Below the pieces are notes generated by a model. The model was given only the letters and a program-made list of their open reading frames with translations. It made no database searches and was not told the origin of the DNA. Shown here piece by piece: positions 11,780 to 22,573 of a DNA stretch of 64,000 nucleotides. Position 1 is the stretch's first letter; every line of letters starts with the position of its first letter. The position numbers were made by a program, and so were the translations under genes. Source of the DNA: Dactylorhiza incarnata (lineage: Eukaryota; Streptophyta; Magnoliopsida; Asparagales; Orchidaceae); assembly GCA_033032865.1 (NCBI GenBank), contig JAWHQI010000013.1, positions 6,200,001-6,264,000 of the forward strand, read 5' to 3'.

Positions 11780-11797
11780 TGGCGTCGTTGCCGGGGA
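11780..11797 (+). promoter_or_regulatory. E3 primer binding site, tRNA-Asp type with one mismatch
   Basis: TGGCGTCGTTGCCGGGGA follows the LTR after AGTTTT. It differs from the site in E1, E2 and E4 by one base (GCGTC for GCGCC), a C-to-T change. Confidence 0.85.
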
Positions 11798-11966
11798 ATG
11801 CAGACGTGATGAATTCGTCTGCGTGAAGATTTGTTGCACGAGAATTTTCTTTTCTTTCACTTCTTTTGTTCACCTCTGGTATCTCCGTTTCTTTTCGATA
11901 CGCACTTCTGATTACTTTCGCCTTTTCCATCATTCGCTAATCGTTTTGTTTGCTAGTATTCGTAGC

Positions 11967-13049
11967 ATGACCTCCATTCAGGAATGCATCTATCAGGGAA
12001 GCTTGGATGATTTAAGGGATCAAGCAGAAAGGAACAATCATGACTTCGGGATCTCCTCCGACGTCATTGAGTACATGTCAGGGAACTGCAAGTTCAGCGG
12101 GGATGAGCATGAAGACGCGGTGCAACACATGTAGGACTTTTTAGAAATTTATTACACATGTGTATTCAATGGAATTGAAAACGACCTACAAAAGATTTTG
12201 GCATTTTCATTCTCCTTGCATAAAAAAGCCAAAAGCTGGTATCGGGATATTCAGAAAAGAGAGGTGACCACATGGAAACAACTCGAGGGGAGATTTTTGC
12301 AAGAGTTTCAACATCGTACCCAAGCCTTGGGCAAGTACAGGGAACTCGTAACCTTTGGACAAGGGAAGGAGGAGACGTTAGTTGATGCTTGGGAGCGTTT
12401 CCAATCCTTGCATAGGGGATGCTACCGTGAAGATCTTTCAGAAGCTTTCTTAATTCAGATTTTTTACTTCGGAGTGCTAGATAAATTCCGTCTACTTTTT
12501 GATATGGCAGCTGGAGGGGCCCTGTTTAATAAATCTGGGAAGGACGCGTGGGAAGTGGTCGTGAATATTGTTCACACCAGTCAGCACTGGAGTCATGTTA
12601 TTCGCTCCCCAAGCACTGCTGCAGTTAATGCCGTGACATCCAAAGGAGCAGCGGATTTTATGCCGCTAGAGCAACCAGAACAGTTAGCAACTTTGGTGGT
12701 CGGGGTATTAAACAAAATGAATGACCAATCTGCCGCAATCCAACAGCTTCGATCTACTATAGGGACGCTGTCCGATGTCGTTTCTGGGCTTGCAAGTCAG
12801 CCTCCTGAGTCAGTGAACACCATGCAATTGAGAAGTGGGAGAAGTGTAGACAATCCTCCTCGACAGGAACCACATGCGTGTTCCACTGACAAGCATAATG
12901 AAGACACTTCCGAGAAGCTAACTCAGAGTCATATTGAGCCGCATCCCGTGAGCGAGGCACAAACCTCGAAAGTGCTGTTCACCCCCCATTCCCCCACAGG
13001 CTGCGAAACGAGAAATCCGAGAAGCAATTCCGCAGATTCTTGGAAATAA
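11967..13049 (+). pseudogene. E3 Gag (Athila capsid protein), interrupted
   Basis: The likely start is ATG at 11967 (MTSIQECIYQG). A TAG at about 12132 interrupts the frame, which resumes through FSFSLHKKAKSWYRDIQ, the gypsy gag capsid signature. Further gag blocks are LEGRFLQEFQHRTQALG and ETLVDAWERFQSLHRGC. I see no zinc knuckle. Near 12980-13000, among C-runs, the frame shifts into the protease frame. Gag forms the cytoplasmic particle that packages element RNA. It is clearly different from the E2 gag although the LTRs match. Confidence 0.85.
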
Positions 13050-14971
13050 TGAAGGGAGTGCAAGTGAACATACCACTGATTGAAGCTATCTCTCAAATGC
13101 CAGGTTACTCCAAGTTTTTGAAAGATTTGATCTCGAAGCGGAAGCAGTTGGAGGGGCTCAAAACTATCGACCTCACCGAGGAGTGCTCCGCCATCATTTC
13201 CAATTTGCCCATAAAGTGCAAGGATCCTGGCAGCTTTACGATTCCCTGCAGGATCGGCCATCACCGTTTCAGCCAGGCACTCTGCGATTTGGGGGCATCA
13301 ATCAACTTGATGCCGCTCTCTATCTTTCGTGAACTTGGTGCTGGGATCTTGAAGCCAACGCAGGTAATGCTGCAGCTAGCTGATCGGTCGATCAAGAAGC
13401 CGTCAGGAATCGTCGAGGACCTCACAATAGTTGTAAACGGTCTCACTTTTCCAGCTGATTTTATCATCCTCGACATGAAGGTCGATTCAAATGTACCCAT
13501 TATCTTGGGGCGGCCCTTTCTCGCTACTGCTCGTGCTATTATTAATGTGGAGCAGGGGGAGCTCACACTAAGACTGGGGGAGGATGCTATATCTTTCAAT
13601 GTCCACAGCCCGTCGCAACTCTTTGAAATCTCGGAGTGCGAACCAGCAGAGGCGCTTGAAGAATTCGATGGTCAGAACGTTGTGGAGTTGGATGACAGTG
13701 AGGTGTGTTGGCAGCACGAAGACAAGGAAGAAGGGGGTGCACACTCAAACCAGCCCAATTTGTCACACTCAATCGGAGAACCCTCCAACGATTCTGCCAA
13801 TCCAAATCCTTGTCCGGCACTCAAACAACTCTCGGATTCTCTAAAGTACGTTTTTCTTGGAGAAAATAACACGCATCCGGTGATTATTTCCGCAGCCCTG
13901 TCCGCCGCCAACGAAACTGCATTAGTGGGCGTGCTGAGAAGGTACCACATGGTATTCGGACGGTCTCTTGCTGACATTAAGGGAATCAGCCCCACGGTCT
14001 GCATGCATAAGATCCTCCTTGAAGATCAGTACAAACCGACAGCACAGCCCCAGAGGCGGCTGAACCCGAAAATGCAAGAGGTAGTGAAGGCTGAAGTGAT
14101 AAAGCTTTTAGACGCTGGCATCATTTACCCAATCAGCGATAGCAAATGGGTCAGTCCAGTCCAGGTGGTACCAAAGAAGGGAGGGATTACTGTCGTTGCC
14201 AATGAAAAAAATGAACTGCTACCAACCCGAGTGATCACCGGGTGGAGAGTCTGCATCGACTACCGCAAGCTGAATGATGCGACGCGCAAGGACCATTTTC
14301 CGCTCCCCTTCATTGATCAGATGTTAGAAAAGTTAGCGGGGCAGGATTACTACTGTTTCTTGGATGGGTACTCAGGGTACAATCAGATTCTAATTGACCC
14401 ATCTGATCAAGACAAGACAACATTCACATGTCCCTCCGGTACCTTCGCGTTCAAAAGAATGCCATTCGGACTATGTAATGCCCCCGCAACCTTCCAACGT
14501 TGTATGCTCGCCATTTTTGCCGACATGGTGGGGGACTTCCTCGAAGTTTTCATGGATGATTTTACTCTATTTGGCAGTAGCTTTGACATTTGCCTCGCGA
14601 ATTTGGCCAAGACCTTGAAGCGGTGTGAAGACACCAATCTTGTCTTGAACTGGGAGAAATGCCACTTTATGGTGCGCGAAGGAATTGTGTTGGGACATAA
14701 AGTTTCCTGCAAAGGGCTTGAAGTGGATCAAGCGAAGGTAAGTGTTATCAGAAACCTCCCTCCACCCATGTCAGTGAAAGGCATCCGAAGTTTTCTTGGT
14801 CATGTGGGCTTCTATCGAAGGTTCATCAAGGATTTTTCCTCCATTTCAAAGCCTTTATCTCGCCTGCTGGTTAAGGACGTCCCCTTCCACTTCGACGAAG
14901 CATGCATGCAAGCCTTCGAAACTTTACGGGGACAACTCATCTCAGCCCCAATTTTGGTGGCGCCCGACTAG
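13040..14971 (+). pseudogene. E3 protease and reverse transcriptase (Athila pol)
   Basis: An open frame of 643 codons. It begins with an Athila linker (INIPxxEA-like, then MPGYSKFLKD). The protease core is ALCDLGASINLMPLS (nt about 13280) with the IILGRPFLATARA block. RT motifs follow: KWVSPVQVVPKKGG, WRVCIDYRKLNDATRKDHFP, FLDGYSGYNQI (first catalytic Asp present), MPFGLCNAPATFQRCM and VFMDDFTLFG (14551 onward, catalytic pair present). It ends at a TAG (14969-14971) just before RNase H; the frame continues unchanged beyond it, so this is one nonsense change in an otherwise readable pol. Confidence 0.93.
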
Positions 14972-16738
14972 ACTTTGCCTTTTATTATCATGTGCGACGC
15001 AAGTGATGTGGCCGTAGGTGCTGTACTCGGTCAAAAGAAAGACAAGACTTTTCACACTATTGCGTATGCCAGTCGAACTCTTAACAGTGCTCAAGCAAAT
15101 TATACCACCATAGAGAAAGAAATGCTAGCCGTGGTCTTCGCTTTTGAAAAATTTCACTCGTACTTGGTACTTTCCGAAGTGATCGTGTATACGGACCACG
15201 CCGCTCTCAGGTATCTTTTCAGTAAGAAAGAATCCAAATCGCGCCTGATTCGTTGGATTTTACTTTTGCAGGAATACAATCTGGAAATCAAAGATAAGAA
15301 AGGGGTGGAGAACGTGATTGCGGATCATCTCTCGCGATTGGAGTACGACTCTCCCAACAGCGTTGAGGAGGAAACGGACGACTATTTCCCGGATGAAAAG
15401 TTATTCGCAATTACTACGTCCTCCCCAACCGCACCTTGGTACGCAGATATCGCTAATTACTTGGCCTGTAAAACCTTCTCCCCGAATCTGTCCCCTCAGC
15501 AAAGACGGAAGCTTGCCTCTGACTCAAAATACTATTTTTGGGAAGATCCGCTCTTATTCCACACGTGCAGCGACGGGATTATTAGGCGTTGTATTCCGGA
15601 AGCTGAGTTTCAATCTATATTGCAGCACTGCCATGACAGAGAAGCTGGCGGGCACTTCGGGGCCGTTCGAACAGCACGAAAAATCCTGCAATGTGGATTG
15701 TTTTGGCCGACCCTCTTCCGGGACGCCCATGCCTATGTCACCAAGTGCGACGAGTGCCAAAGGACCGGAAATATTTCCCGGCGTGATGAGATGCCCCTTA
15801 ATAACATGCTGGTCTGCGAACCCTTTGATGTCTGGGGAATAGACTTCATGGGTCCCTTCCCAATGTCTCACGGTAAGCATTACATTATTGTGGCAGTTGA
15901 TTATGTTTCAAAATGGGTGGAAGCTGAGGCGGTTGCCATGAATGATGCAAACACAGTGCTACACTTTATCCACAAGAATATCTTCTCCAGGTTTGGGACG
16001 CCGAGAACTATCATCAGTGACGGCGGTAGTCATTTTTGCAATAAGCAGTTTGTGCAGCTCATGAAAAAGTTTGGGGTCCATCATAAGATTTCTTTGGCAT
16101 ACCATCCCCAAACATGCGGGCAAGTCGAAGTCTCCAACCGCGAGCTTAAGCGAATAATTGAGAAATCAATACATTCAAATAGGAAGGAGTGGGCTAAAAA
16201 GGTCGACGACGCATTATGGGCTTACCGGACTGCGTTCAAAACACCCATTGGCATGACTCCATTTCAATTAGTCTACGGCAAGGCATGCCACCTCCCTGTA
16301 GAGCTGGAGCATAAAGCGTTATGGGCAACCAAACTTCTGAACATGGACATTGGAGCCGCGACCGAGGTGCGTCGTTCCCAACTCAACGAGTTAGAGGAGC
16401 TTCGTCATTTCGCTTATGAAAACGCTCGTATCTACAAGGAGAAAACAAAGAAATGGCACGATCGGCATATCATTCCTAAGGAGTTCAAAATTGGGGACCA
16501 AGTGTTGCTCTACAACTCCCGTCTCCGCCTCTTCCCAGGGAAGCTAAAATCGCGGTGGAGTGGTCCTTTCTCCGTGACCGATGTCTCCCCCTTCGGTGCC
16601 ATAGAAATATCTGGGGATAAGGGGGACAAGTTTAAGATCAATGGACATCGGCTGAAGTTATACGATGGCGCCACTATAAACAAGGAGTGTCAGTTGTTGA
16701 CATTGGGAGATGGACATCATACAAACACCGGCAACTGA
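14972..16738 (+). pseudogene. E3 RNase H and integrase (Athila pol)
   Basis: The frame is continuous with the upstream pol apart from the TAG at 14969. RNase H shows [35 protein letters not shown] and [11 protein letters not shown]. Integrase has the HHCC module ([10 protein letters not shown] through CDECQRTG, about 15630-15765) and the DDE core: [10 protein letters not shown] (15836), [10 protein letters not shown] (16014) and [11 protein letters not shown] (16121). The C-terminal part holds [20 protein letters not shown]. All catalytic residues are visible. The frame is open for 587 codons to TGA at 16738, long enough for a full Athila C-terminus. Confidence 0.93.
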
Positions 16739-18534
16739 TTTCCCCTTCTTGTCTCTTATTTTTGTGAAACCCTACTCTTGAGAACTCTTTCTTTTTAATT
16801 CCTGCACTCTTTATAAACAATGCTAATACAGTATTTGGTCCAGCTTAAGGACGTTAAATGAAAGCGCTCCTGGGAGACAACCCAGATTTCCTGTTTCGTA
16901 TTTTTTTTTTTTCTAACTTCTCTTAGTTCAGCTTTTGTATTTGCTTTTGTTGCTTTGAGTTTGTGCTTGCAGGTTTTGTGTTCGATGATGCGGATGCTGC
17001 GGACTATTCATGATCATAAACGCCAATCGTCTGGTATGCTCATTTCTGAGCATGGGGTAACGCTTCCTCCCTTCTTTTAGCTTCAAATTTCTAGATATAT
17101 CGTTTAGCTTAAGTCTGGGGTAGCGGTTGTTGTTACCCACTGTGCACGAGTTGCACCGCATACTAGAAGGTTGTATCTTTATTTATCCTAGTCATTATTT
17201 TTGTTTTTCATGCTTCACACACCACTTCACCCACTTGAGTGCGTGTTTATCTTTTTGTCGTTGTTCCGTTTAAACTATTTTGGTCGGAATGTGAAATAGA
17301 TTGTTAACGTAGGAATTATTATTTGGAGTGCGATGTTGACTCATGTAGTGTTCTAGTCACTTCGCATGCTATGGTAGAATTTGAGTAGAACTAGATTTTC
17401 TTTATGCATCTAATTTATGTTTAGTATTTCTGCGTAAATTTAGATTTAATATACTCAAGTGGTGAATTTGTATGAAATTGACGATAACCCGGTGTTGTGT
17501 GTGTACGAGTGCTAGTCGTGTGTTGCCCGAGTCGGGAGGAAGGTTTACCTTTCTCGTGGGCTAAGAACTTGCCCCAAGCGACTCTTGAAGCATGGGTGAG
17601 AGCGACTCGTCGAGTTAAACATGATGTAGGCCACCATTTGGCTAGTTTGAGCTTTGTTTTTCCATGTCCTTTTCATTCACCGTTGCAAGCCCATTTTGTG
17701 CCTACCATTCCTTTGTACAGCCCCTCTTCATCCACCAAAGCCTGAAGCCTATCCTACACCCGCAACCAAATTGTTTTTGACTGCGCTTATAAGTCTCAAC
17801 TTGTGTGGTGTGTGGAATCATTGTGCCATGAAAGGAAAATAAAGTCTATTTGCTGATTTTGAACCAACCGGAGGATACATAAAAGAAGTAAAAGATGTTA
17901 AAAGAAAAAAAAAGAGAGTATTTTGAAAAAAATCCTTCCGAGCTAAAAAGACAATCTGTTGGTATTTGTGAAGTAGGCCGTGTGCACACCTGGTTTTCAT
18001 GATAAGTCTGGGGGTGTGTCACACGAGCATAGTTTGTTGGTCTTGTGAGGTGCAGCATTCCGTTAGCTCACTTGGGTTGCGTAGCCACCGCGTTTAACTT
18101 TGAATATCATACTGTAACCTAAGCCCCGTTCTAATCCTATAAGTCCTACTGATTTGATTTGCGAGTTTGCTAGCGCCGTGGAGAGAGTGTGACCGGGCAA
18201 GCATATGGTTCACGACGTTGATGGATTTCAGCGGAGTTATTCCTAGGCCCCGATCTTTTGCAACACCCGCCTCAGTATCTTGTCACTTTCACACCGGGCA
18301 TGATCGTCAAATTCTTCATAACTCACCAACTGAGTACATCTAAATCTTTAATTACGCTTTAATACTCTTGTAAATTAGTTAGCATAGTTAAACTCTCCTT
18401 CTACTAGAATCTCTACTCGCATGCGTTGTTACTTCGCGCCGTACTCCCTTGTGTAATTCTCTATGTTAATTATCGTTTTCACGCTCCGCCGGATTCATTT
18501 GCTCGGGACGCGCAAACAGTTAAGTCTGGGGGTG
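16739..18534 (+). other. E3 3' untranslated region, about 1.8 kb
   Basis: There is no gene. The region is near-identical in order and sequence to 32312-34096 of E2. Landmarks: hairpin CTGGG/CCCAG (16870-16885), hairpin ATGCTCA/TGAGCAT (17036-17053), and purine-tract motifs AAGTCTGGGG at 17111, 18004 and 18522, the last abutting the 3' LTR. Confidence 0.85.
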
Positions 18535-18910
18535 TGATGAGTCCTGATCATATACACATTTATGGACTCATCCGGGCCGTTATTTAGTCATTTCTCCGCA
18601 CTTTAGCCTTGTTATAGTTTATATTTGATAATCCATGCTAGGTGCACATCTTGGCCCACTTTGGTGTGATTTTCGTGCTTTTTGTCTTTAGTAGTATTCT
18701 TGTGCTGTTAAGTGCCACTTTCAGTGGCTAGATCTGTGGTTATGCTGGAATAGGAGTCGTGCAAGTGTTCCCGGTGCAATTCTGCACAGGAACACTGCGC
18801 ACGATCACCGGTTCTATTGCGCACGACCACTGGTCGTGCGCCACTGATCGTGTGCACTTAACACCTTTTTCATGAGTTCTGTTTGGTGCAGTGCACACGA
18901 CCATCAATGC
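18535..18910 (+). repeat. E3 3' LTR, truncated
   Basis: The sequence starts TGATGAGTCC and follows the 5' LTR to CCATCAATGCC, where it passes into minus-strand G1 protease. About 1 kb of LTR is missing, along with roughly 250 codons of G1 pol, consistent with a deletion at a few bases of microhomology. Confidence 0.92.
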
Positions 18911-19766
18911 CTCCACCTCCATCCCATCAAACGCCTTCTTGAAAATAACGTTAACCAAACTTACATTATCCACCAGGATTCGGGAAACGGTGAAGTTCTC
19001 GATCGCCGTCTGAATGACCAACGCATCGCAGAATGGGTCCTCATAACCCGGCATGTCCTTCTGGGTGAACAAAATCTTTTCTGTCGGGGGAGGGGCTAGG
19101 GATGTTGAGGCTACGCTACGACGATAGATGGTATGGAGGCTCGCCTTCCGGGTTGCCTCAATCCCACCCCCACCACCCATGGATCACCCCGATCCCACCT
19201 CGGGACCCCAAATCGGCCCGGTCCTCGCACCTCTCCTCCTCTTCCTCCCGAGGCTCGACCTCCTCAATCCTCACTGGTTACTGTTGTTGCGGCGCGGGCA
19301 TTCGGGCCCTTTTTGTCTCCAAGAACTCCGGGGAGGTGGCCGTCGCGTGACCTTCCTCATCATGGAAGTCACAGTACGGCAGCGTCACCTCTCCCGTCTC
19401 GACCTCCGCCATCCTATTCCTTCTTCTCCTTCCTGCTCCTGCTTCTTCTCTTGCCTCATCTCTCCTTCCTCTTCCTCCCCTTCCCCGCCTGATTGCCATG
19501 GCTGGCTGGGGTGGAGGAGGCATCGGCCTCGTACCCTGCCTCCATTCCAATTGGTGGGGTCTTCCTTGTCCCCCATCGAAGTTACCCCTCCCCGGGGCGT
19601 AACCCCTTCCCTGGCCTTGCATTCCTCCGCCATGCTGCCTCCACTCCCCCTCCGGGCCTGGGCTCTTCCCTTCTCCTCACCTCTTGCTGTCTGACCTCCG
19701 GCTCACTGAGCTTTGCTAACCTCTTGGTGAGTTCCGGGTTGGCCTCCTCACTCTCGATTTCTTTCG
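18911..19766 (-). pseudogene. G1 gag C-terminal part and protease, truncated
   Basis: Reading leftwards: IESEEANPELTKRLAKLSEPEV (gag), a Gly/Arg-rich stretch, a zinc-finger-like YCDFHDEEGHATATSPEF (final Cys replaced by Ser), then EATRKASLHTIYRRSVA, KDMPGYEDPFCDALVI and the protease block RILVDNVSLVNVIFKKAFD. The protease DNGSS seen in G2 is DNVSL here, so the catalytic neighbourhood is damaged. At least two frame changes occur (near 19600 and 19270-19180). The sequence stops at the E3 junction. GC-rich proline-like frames on the plus strand are shadows. Confidence 0.85.
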
Positions 19767-19771
19767 CCACC

Positions 19772-21576
19772 TGATAGCTAAAATTTAGGATATAAATAAT
19801 TTTCTCCAAATTCTACGAACTATAGGCAAGAACACTTATCGTTCAAAACATAGCATATTTAAAACAAATAAATATCAAGTGTCGTATTCCACGGGTTTGT
19901 TGACTACTTCTACTCACGCAAATTAATATTATTTTATCGGAAGTAATATAAAGTTTTGAAAATAATTAAATAAAGAGAAACATTTGATCGGGAATCCTTC
20001 TAAAGTAAAATATTTCGTAAATCTAGAATTCGAAAGAAATCGATTTAGACAAACTTGACCGTGGAGGTTCCCAAACTATGATAGAGCCTCTCTCGAGAGA
20101 ACTACCACCTAACCTTAGGTTGATCGATTAAGACCCCTCGGCCAGTCGAAACCCCTAAGCTTGCTTTATGTGGTGAGCCCCACTATTGGATTTGACTCCA
20201 ATCCGGAAGAATTTCATCACCCTCTCTCGAGGAGTGCAAACAATTCTTTTTACTGATGAGCGATCTACCGTATTTACGGATCTCTCGATACACTAAAATA
20301 TGGATCAAACTTGATTTTCATACACTAGAAATATGAAACCAATAATTGCAAATCATCGGTAAATCTTAGTTTCCAAATCCAAACTAAAAATAAAAGATTA
20401 CGAAATATAAAAACTTAGGAAATCATCCGATCAAATGCTATAAAATTAGTTAAAAATGATTTAAAAAGAAGAACAATTTTATTTCTAAGAAAAGGAATAA
20501 CACATACAAGAAATAAAATTCTAAACTAAGAATTAAGAAGTGCAAGACAAGAAGTAAATTGCATAAAGAAAATACAATAAGAAAATGCTGAAAAAACTAA
20601 TCTAAAAATGACCCAATCTAAGCTAGGATCGGATTCCCATCACTTTGGCAGCAGCTGGCTTTTATAGGCAGAAAATTGCTGAGTCACGCCCGTGACCAAG
20701 GGCGTGTAAGCTGCGTAATTGCGTCTTGAAAGCCCGGGAACATTGGGGAAGAAAAAACCGCCAAAATTAATCATCTCAACGGGTCACGGCCTCGGTCACC
20801 CCCGTGACCTAGGGCGTGACTTGACCGAATCTGGAAACGGCGGGAAACGGCGCGATCTGGAGTTATTCTGGCAGTTGCGGGAATGGTCACCCCCTAGGTC
20901 ATGGCCGTGACATGTAGTCACGCCCGTGACAGAGGGCGTGACATGACCGAGTTTGGAAACGGCGCGATCTGGAGTTATTCTGGCAGTTGCGCGTTGGGTC
21001 ACCCCCTAGGTCATGGTCGTGACATGGATTCATGCCCGTGACCTGGGGCGTGTAGGCTGGAAATGATGTGGCGGCGTGTTCTGGCAGCTGGAAGATGGCT
21101 GGGTTGAGTCATGGTCGTGACTTGATGTCACGCCCTTGGTCATGGTCGTGACTGAGGGCGTGTAATACTAAATTAGGCTGGCGGCATGATCAGGCAGCTG
21201 AGGGATGGGTTGAGTCATGGCCGTGACTTGATGTCACGCCCTTGGTCATGGCCGTGACCGAGGGCGTGTAATACTAAATTGGGCTGGCGGCATGATCAGG
21301 CAGCTGGAAGATGGCTGGGTTGAGTCATGGCCGTGACTTGAAGTCACGCCCTTGGTCATGCCCGTGACCGAGGGCGTGTACTGAAGATTTTTGCAGACTT
21401 GTCCCATTCTTTCCCCTGAACATGGATGGGGGCTTGAATTTGCTATTAGCAGCCCCAGATTACCTGAAAACACAAAATAAAGCGAATTAGATATATATTA
21501 ATCTAAAATTATATAAAAACTAATTAATTACTACTAAAATACTATATAAAAAATAACTATAAATAATGCACTATCA
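19772..21576 (-). mobile_element. S1, solo LTR in G1 gag
   Basis: A 1805-bp insertion with ends TGATAGTGC and TTTAGCTATCA (minus strand), flanked by the duplication CCACC (19767-19771 and 21577-21581). Removing it restores the G1 gag frame order. It has no coding region and no internal primer site. On the minus strand the U3 part (about 21400-20680) is packed with palindromes built from GTCACGCCC/GTGAC and GTCATGGCCGTGAC. A TATA box follows at 20659-20668, then about 900 bp of AT-rich leader. The parent family is not seen elsewhere in the window. Confidence 0.88.
20659..20668 (-). promoter_or_regulatory. TATA box of S1
   Basis: CCTATAAAAG on the minus strand lies directly after the palindrome cluster, which fits a U3/R boundary. 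Confidence 0.65.
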
Positions 21577-21581
21577 CCACC

Positions 21582-22550
21582 CTCTCCATCAACTCCTCGT
21601 AGGAGACGGGGGCTTTCCTCTTCAAAGCCATCTTGAAGAAACTTTCCCTCAGCCCGACCGTGAAGGCGAGCTAGAGTTCAAACCCAGGCATCTCCTGGGT
21701 GAGCAGCACCTCCTCCTGGAACCGATCCGCGTAGCGAGCCAACGACTCCTTCGGCTCCTGCTTCACTTTGAAGAGAGACTCGGCGTCCTTCTTCCTCTTC
21801 TTTGAAGTTGAGAATCGCAACAGGAAACTTCGGCGCAAATCTTCAAAGGCGTAGATCGATCCTGTAGGGATTTGATGGAACCAGTCCCTGGCCTTTTCTT
21901 TAAGGGTGACGGTGAAGAGCCGACACTTGAAAGCATATGCAATCGGCCTGATAGAGTCTGAGTCCTCAAAAGACTGGAGGTGTTGGACAGGGTCATCCCT
22001 GCCGTTGTAGTATACCCTGTCCCACTCCCCGAACCCTGTCGGGACAGGTGCAGAAAGTATTAACTCGCAGAAGGGACTTCCCCCTCCTGCCATCCTTTCT
22101 CGTTCCACACGCCCCCCGAGCTCTCTCGCCAAACTCGGGATCGCGGGGAATGCGCTCGCGAGAACAATGTTCGCCTGAACCACTCCCACAGTCGCTGCAT
22201 CCTCCGGGCGCGTGCTCGCCTGCGCCGCGCTCGACGGCACAGAGCTCGCCGGGCTGGCGAACAGCACTCGCCCCTCCAGGTCTTGCATTGAACCTCCTGC
22301 GATTTCCTTTCCGGCCCTTCCCCCCCCGGGCATTCTCGCCAACCTCTGCGGGGGGAGGGGTCGCCTGAGGCGCCGGGGTCGCGAACTCACTTCGCAGCGC
22401 CGCGACAGTGAATCTGAAGGTATCGAGCACCTCCCTCCTGAAATCTGCGAAGATCATCGACGTCACCACCTGCGGTGACTCACTGAACTCCTCGCCTTGA
22501 TCCTCGCCTCCTGCCATATCTACTCCTTGGAACTTTCTTGGACCAGCCAT
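21582..22550 (-). pseudogene. G1 Gag, N-terminal and capsid part
   Basis: It starts with ATG at 22550 (MAGPRKFQ), 24 bases from the 5' LTR. A variable Ala/Pro-rich region holds a frameshift. The capsid core follows: WDRVYYNGRDDPVQHLQSFED, AFKCRLFTVTLKEKARDWFH, SIYAFEDLRRSFLLRFS and ESLARYADRFQEEVLLTQEMPGF. A TAG at 21671-21673 interrupts LxLAFTVGLRESFFKMAL. S1 then breaks it at LMERV. It aligns along its length with the G2 gag and forms the particle shell of a Tat element. Confidence 0.9.
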
Positions 22551-22552
22551 GC

Positions 22553-22573
22553 TCCACGCTCACTGCACCAAAA
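22553..22573 (-). promoter_or_regulatory. G1 probable primer binding site
   Basis: TTTTGGTGCAGTGAGCG follows the LTR end CAACA on the minus strand and matches the G2 site at 25496 with one change. TGG at the expected position supports a primer site, but I cannot assign the tRNA. Confidence 0.5.

Larger units (their letters stand above)
10369..18910 (+). mobile_element. E3, Athila gag-pol element with truncated 3' LTR
   Basis: The 5' LTR is 10369-11773 and a tRNA-Asp-type primer site follows at 11780. Gag, protease, RT, RNase H and integrase run to 16738, then about 1.8 kb of untranslated region and a 3' LTR that starts at 18535 but is cut after about 376 bp. Placement in the Athila lineage rests on the CDLGAS protease, the FMDDF reverse transcriptase and the tRNA-Asp primer. 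It sits in the pol of G1. The truncation removed the rest of the LTR plus the adjacent G1 pol segment, so no target duplication can be checked. LTR, primer region and tail are near-copies of those in E2, which makes E3 the candidate autonomous partner of E2. Confidence 0.93.

Noticed and set aside
19128..19694. Proline- and serine-rich plus-strand frames
   Set aside because: Shadows of the Gly/Arg-rich G1 gag and protease on the minus strand.
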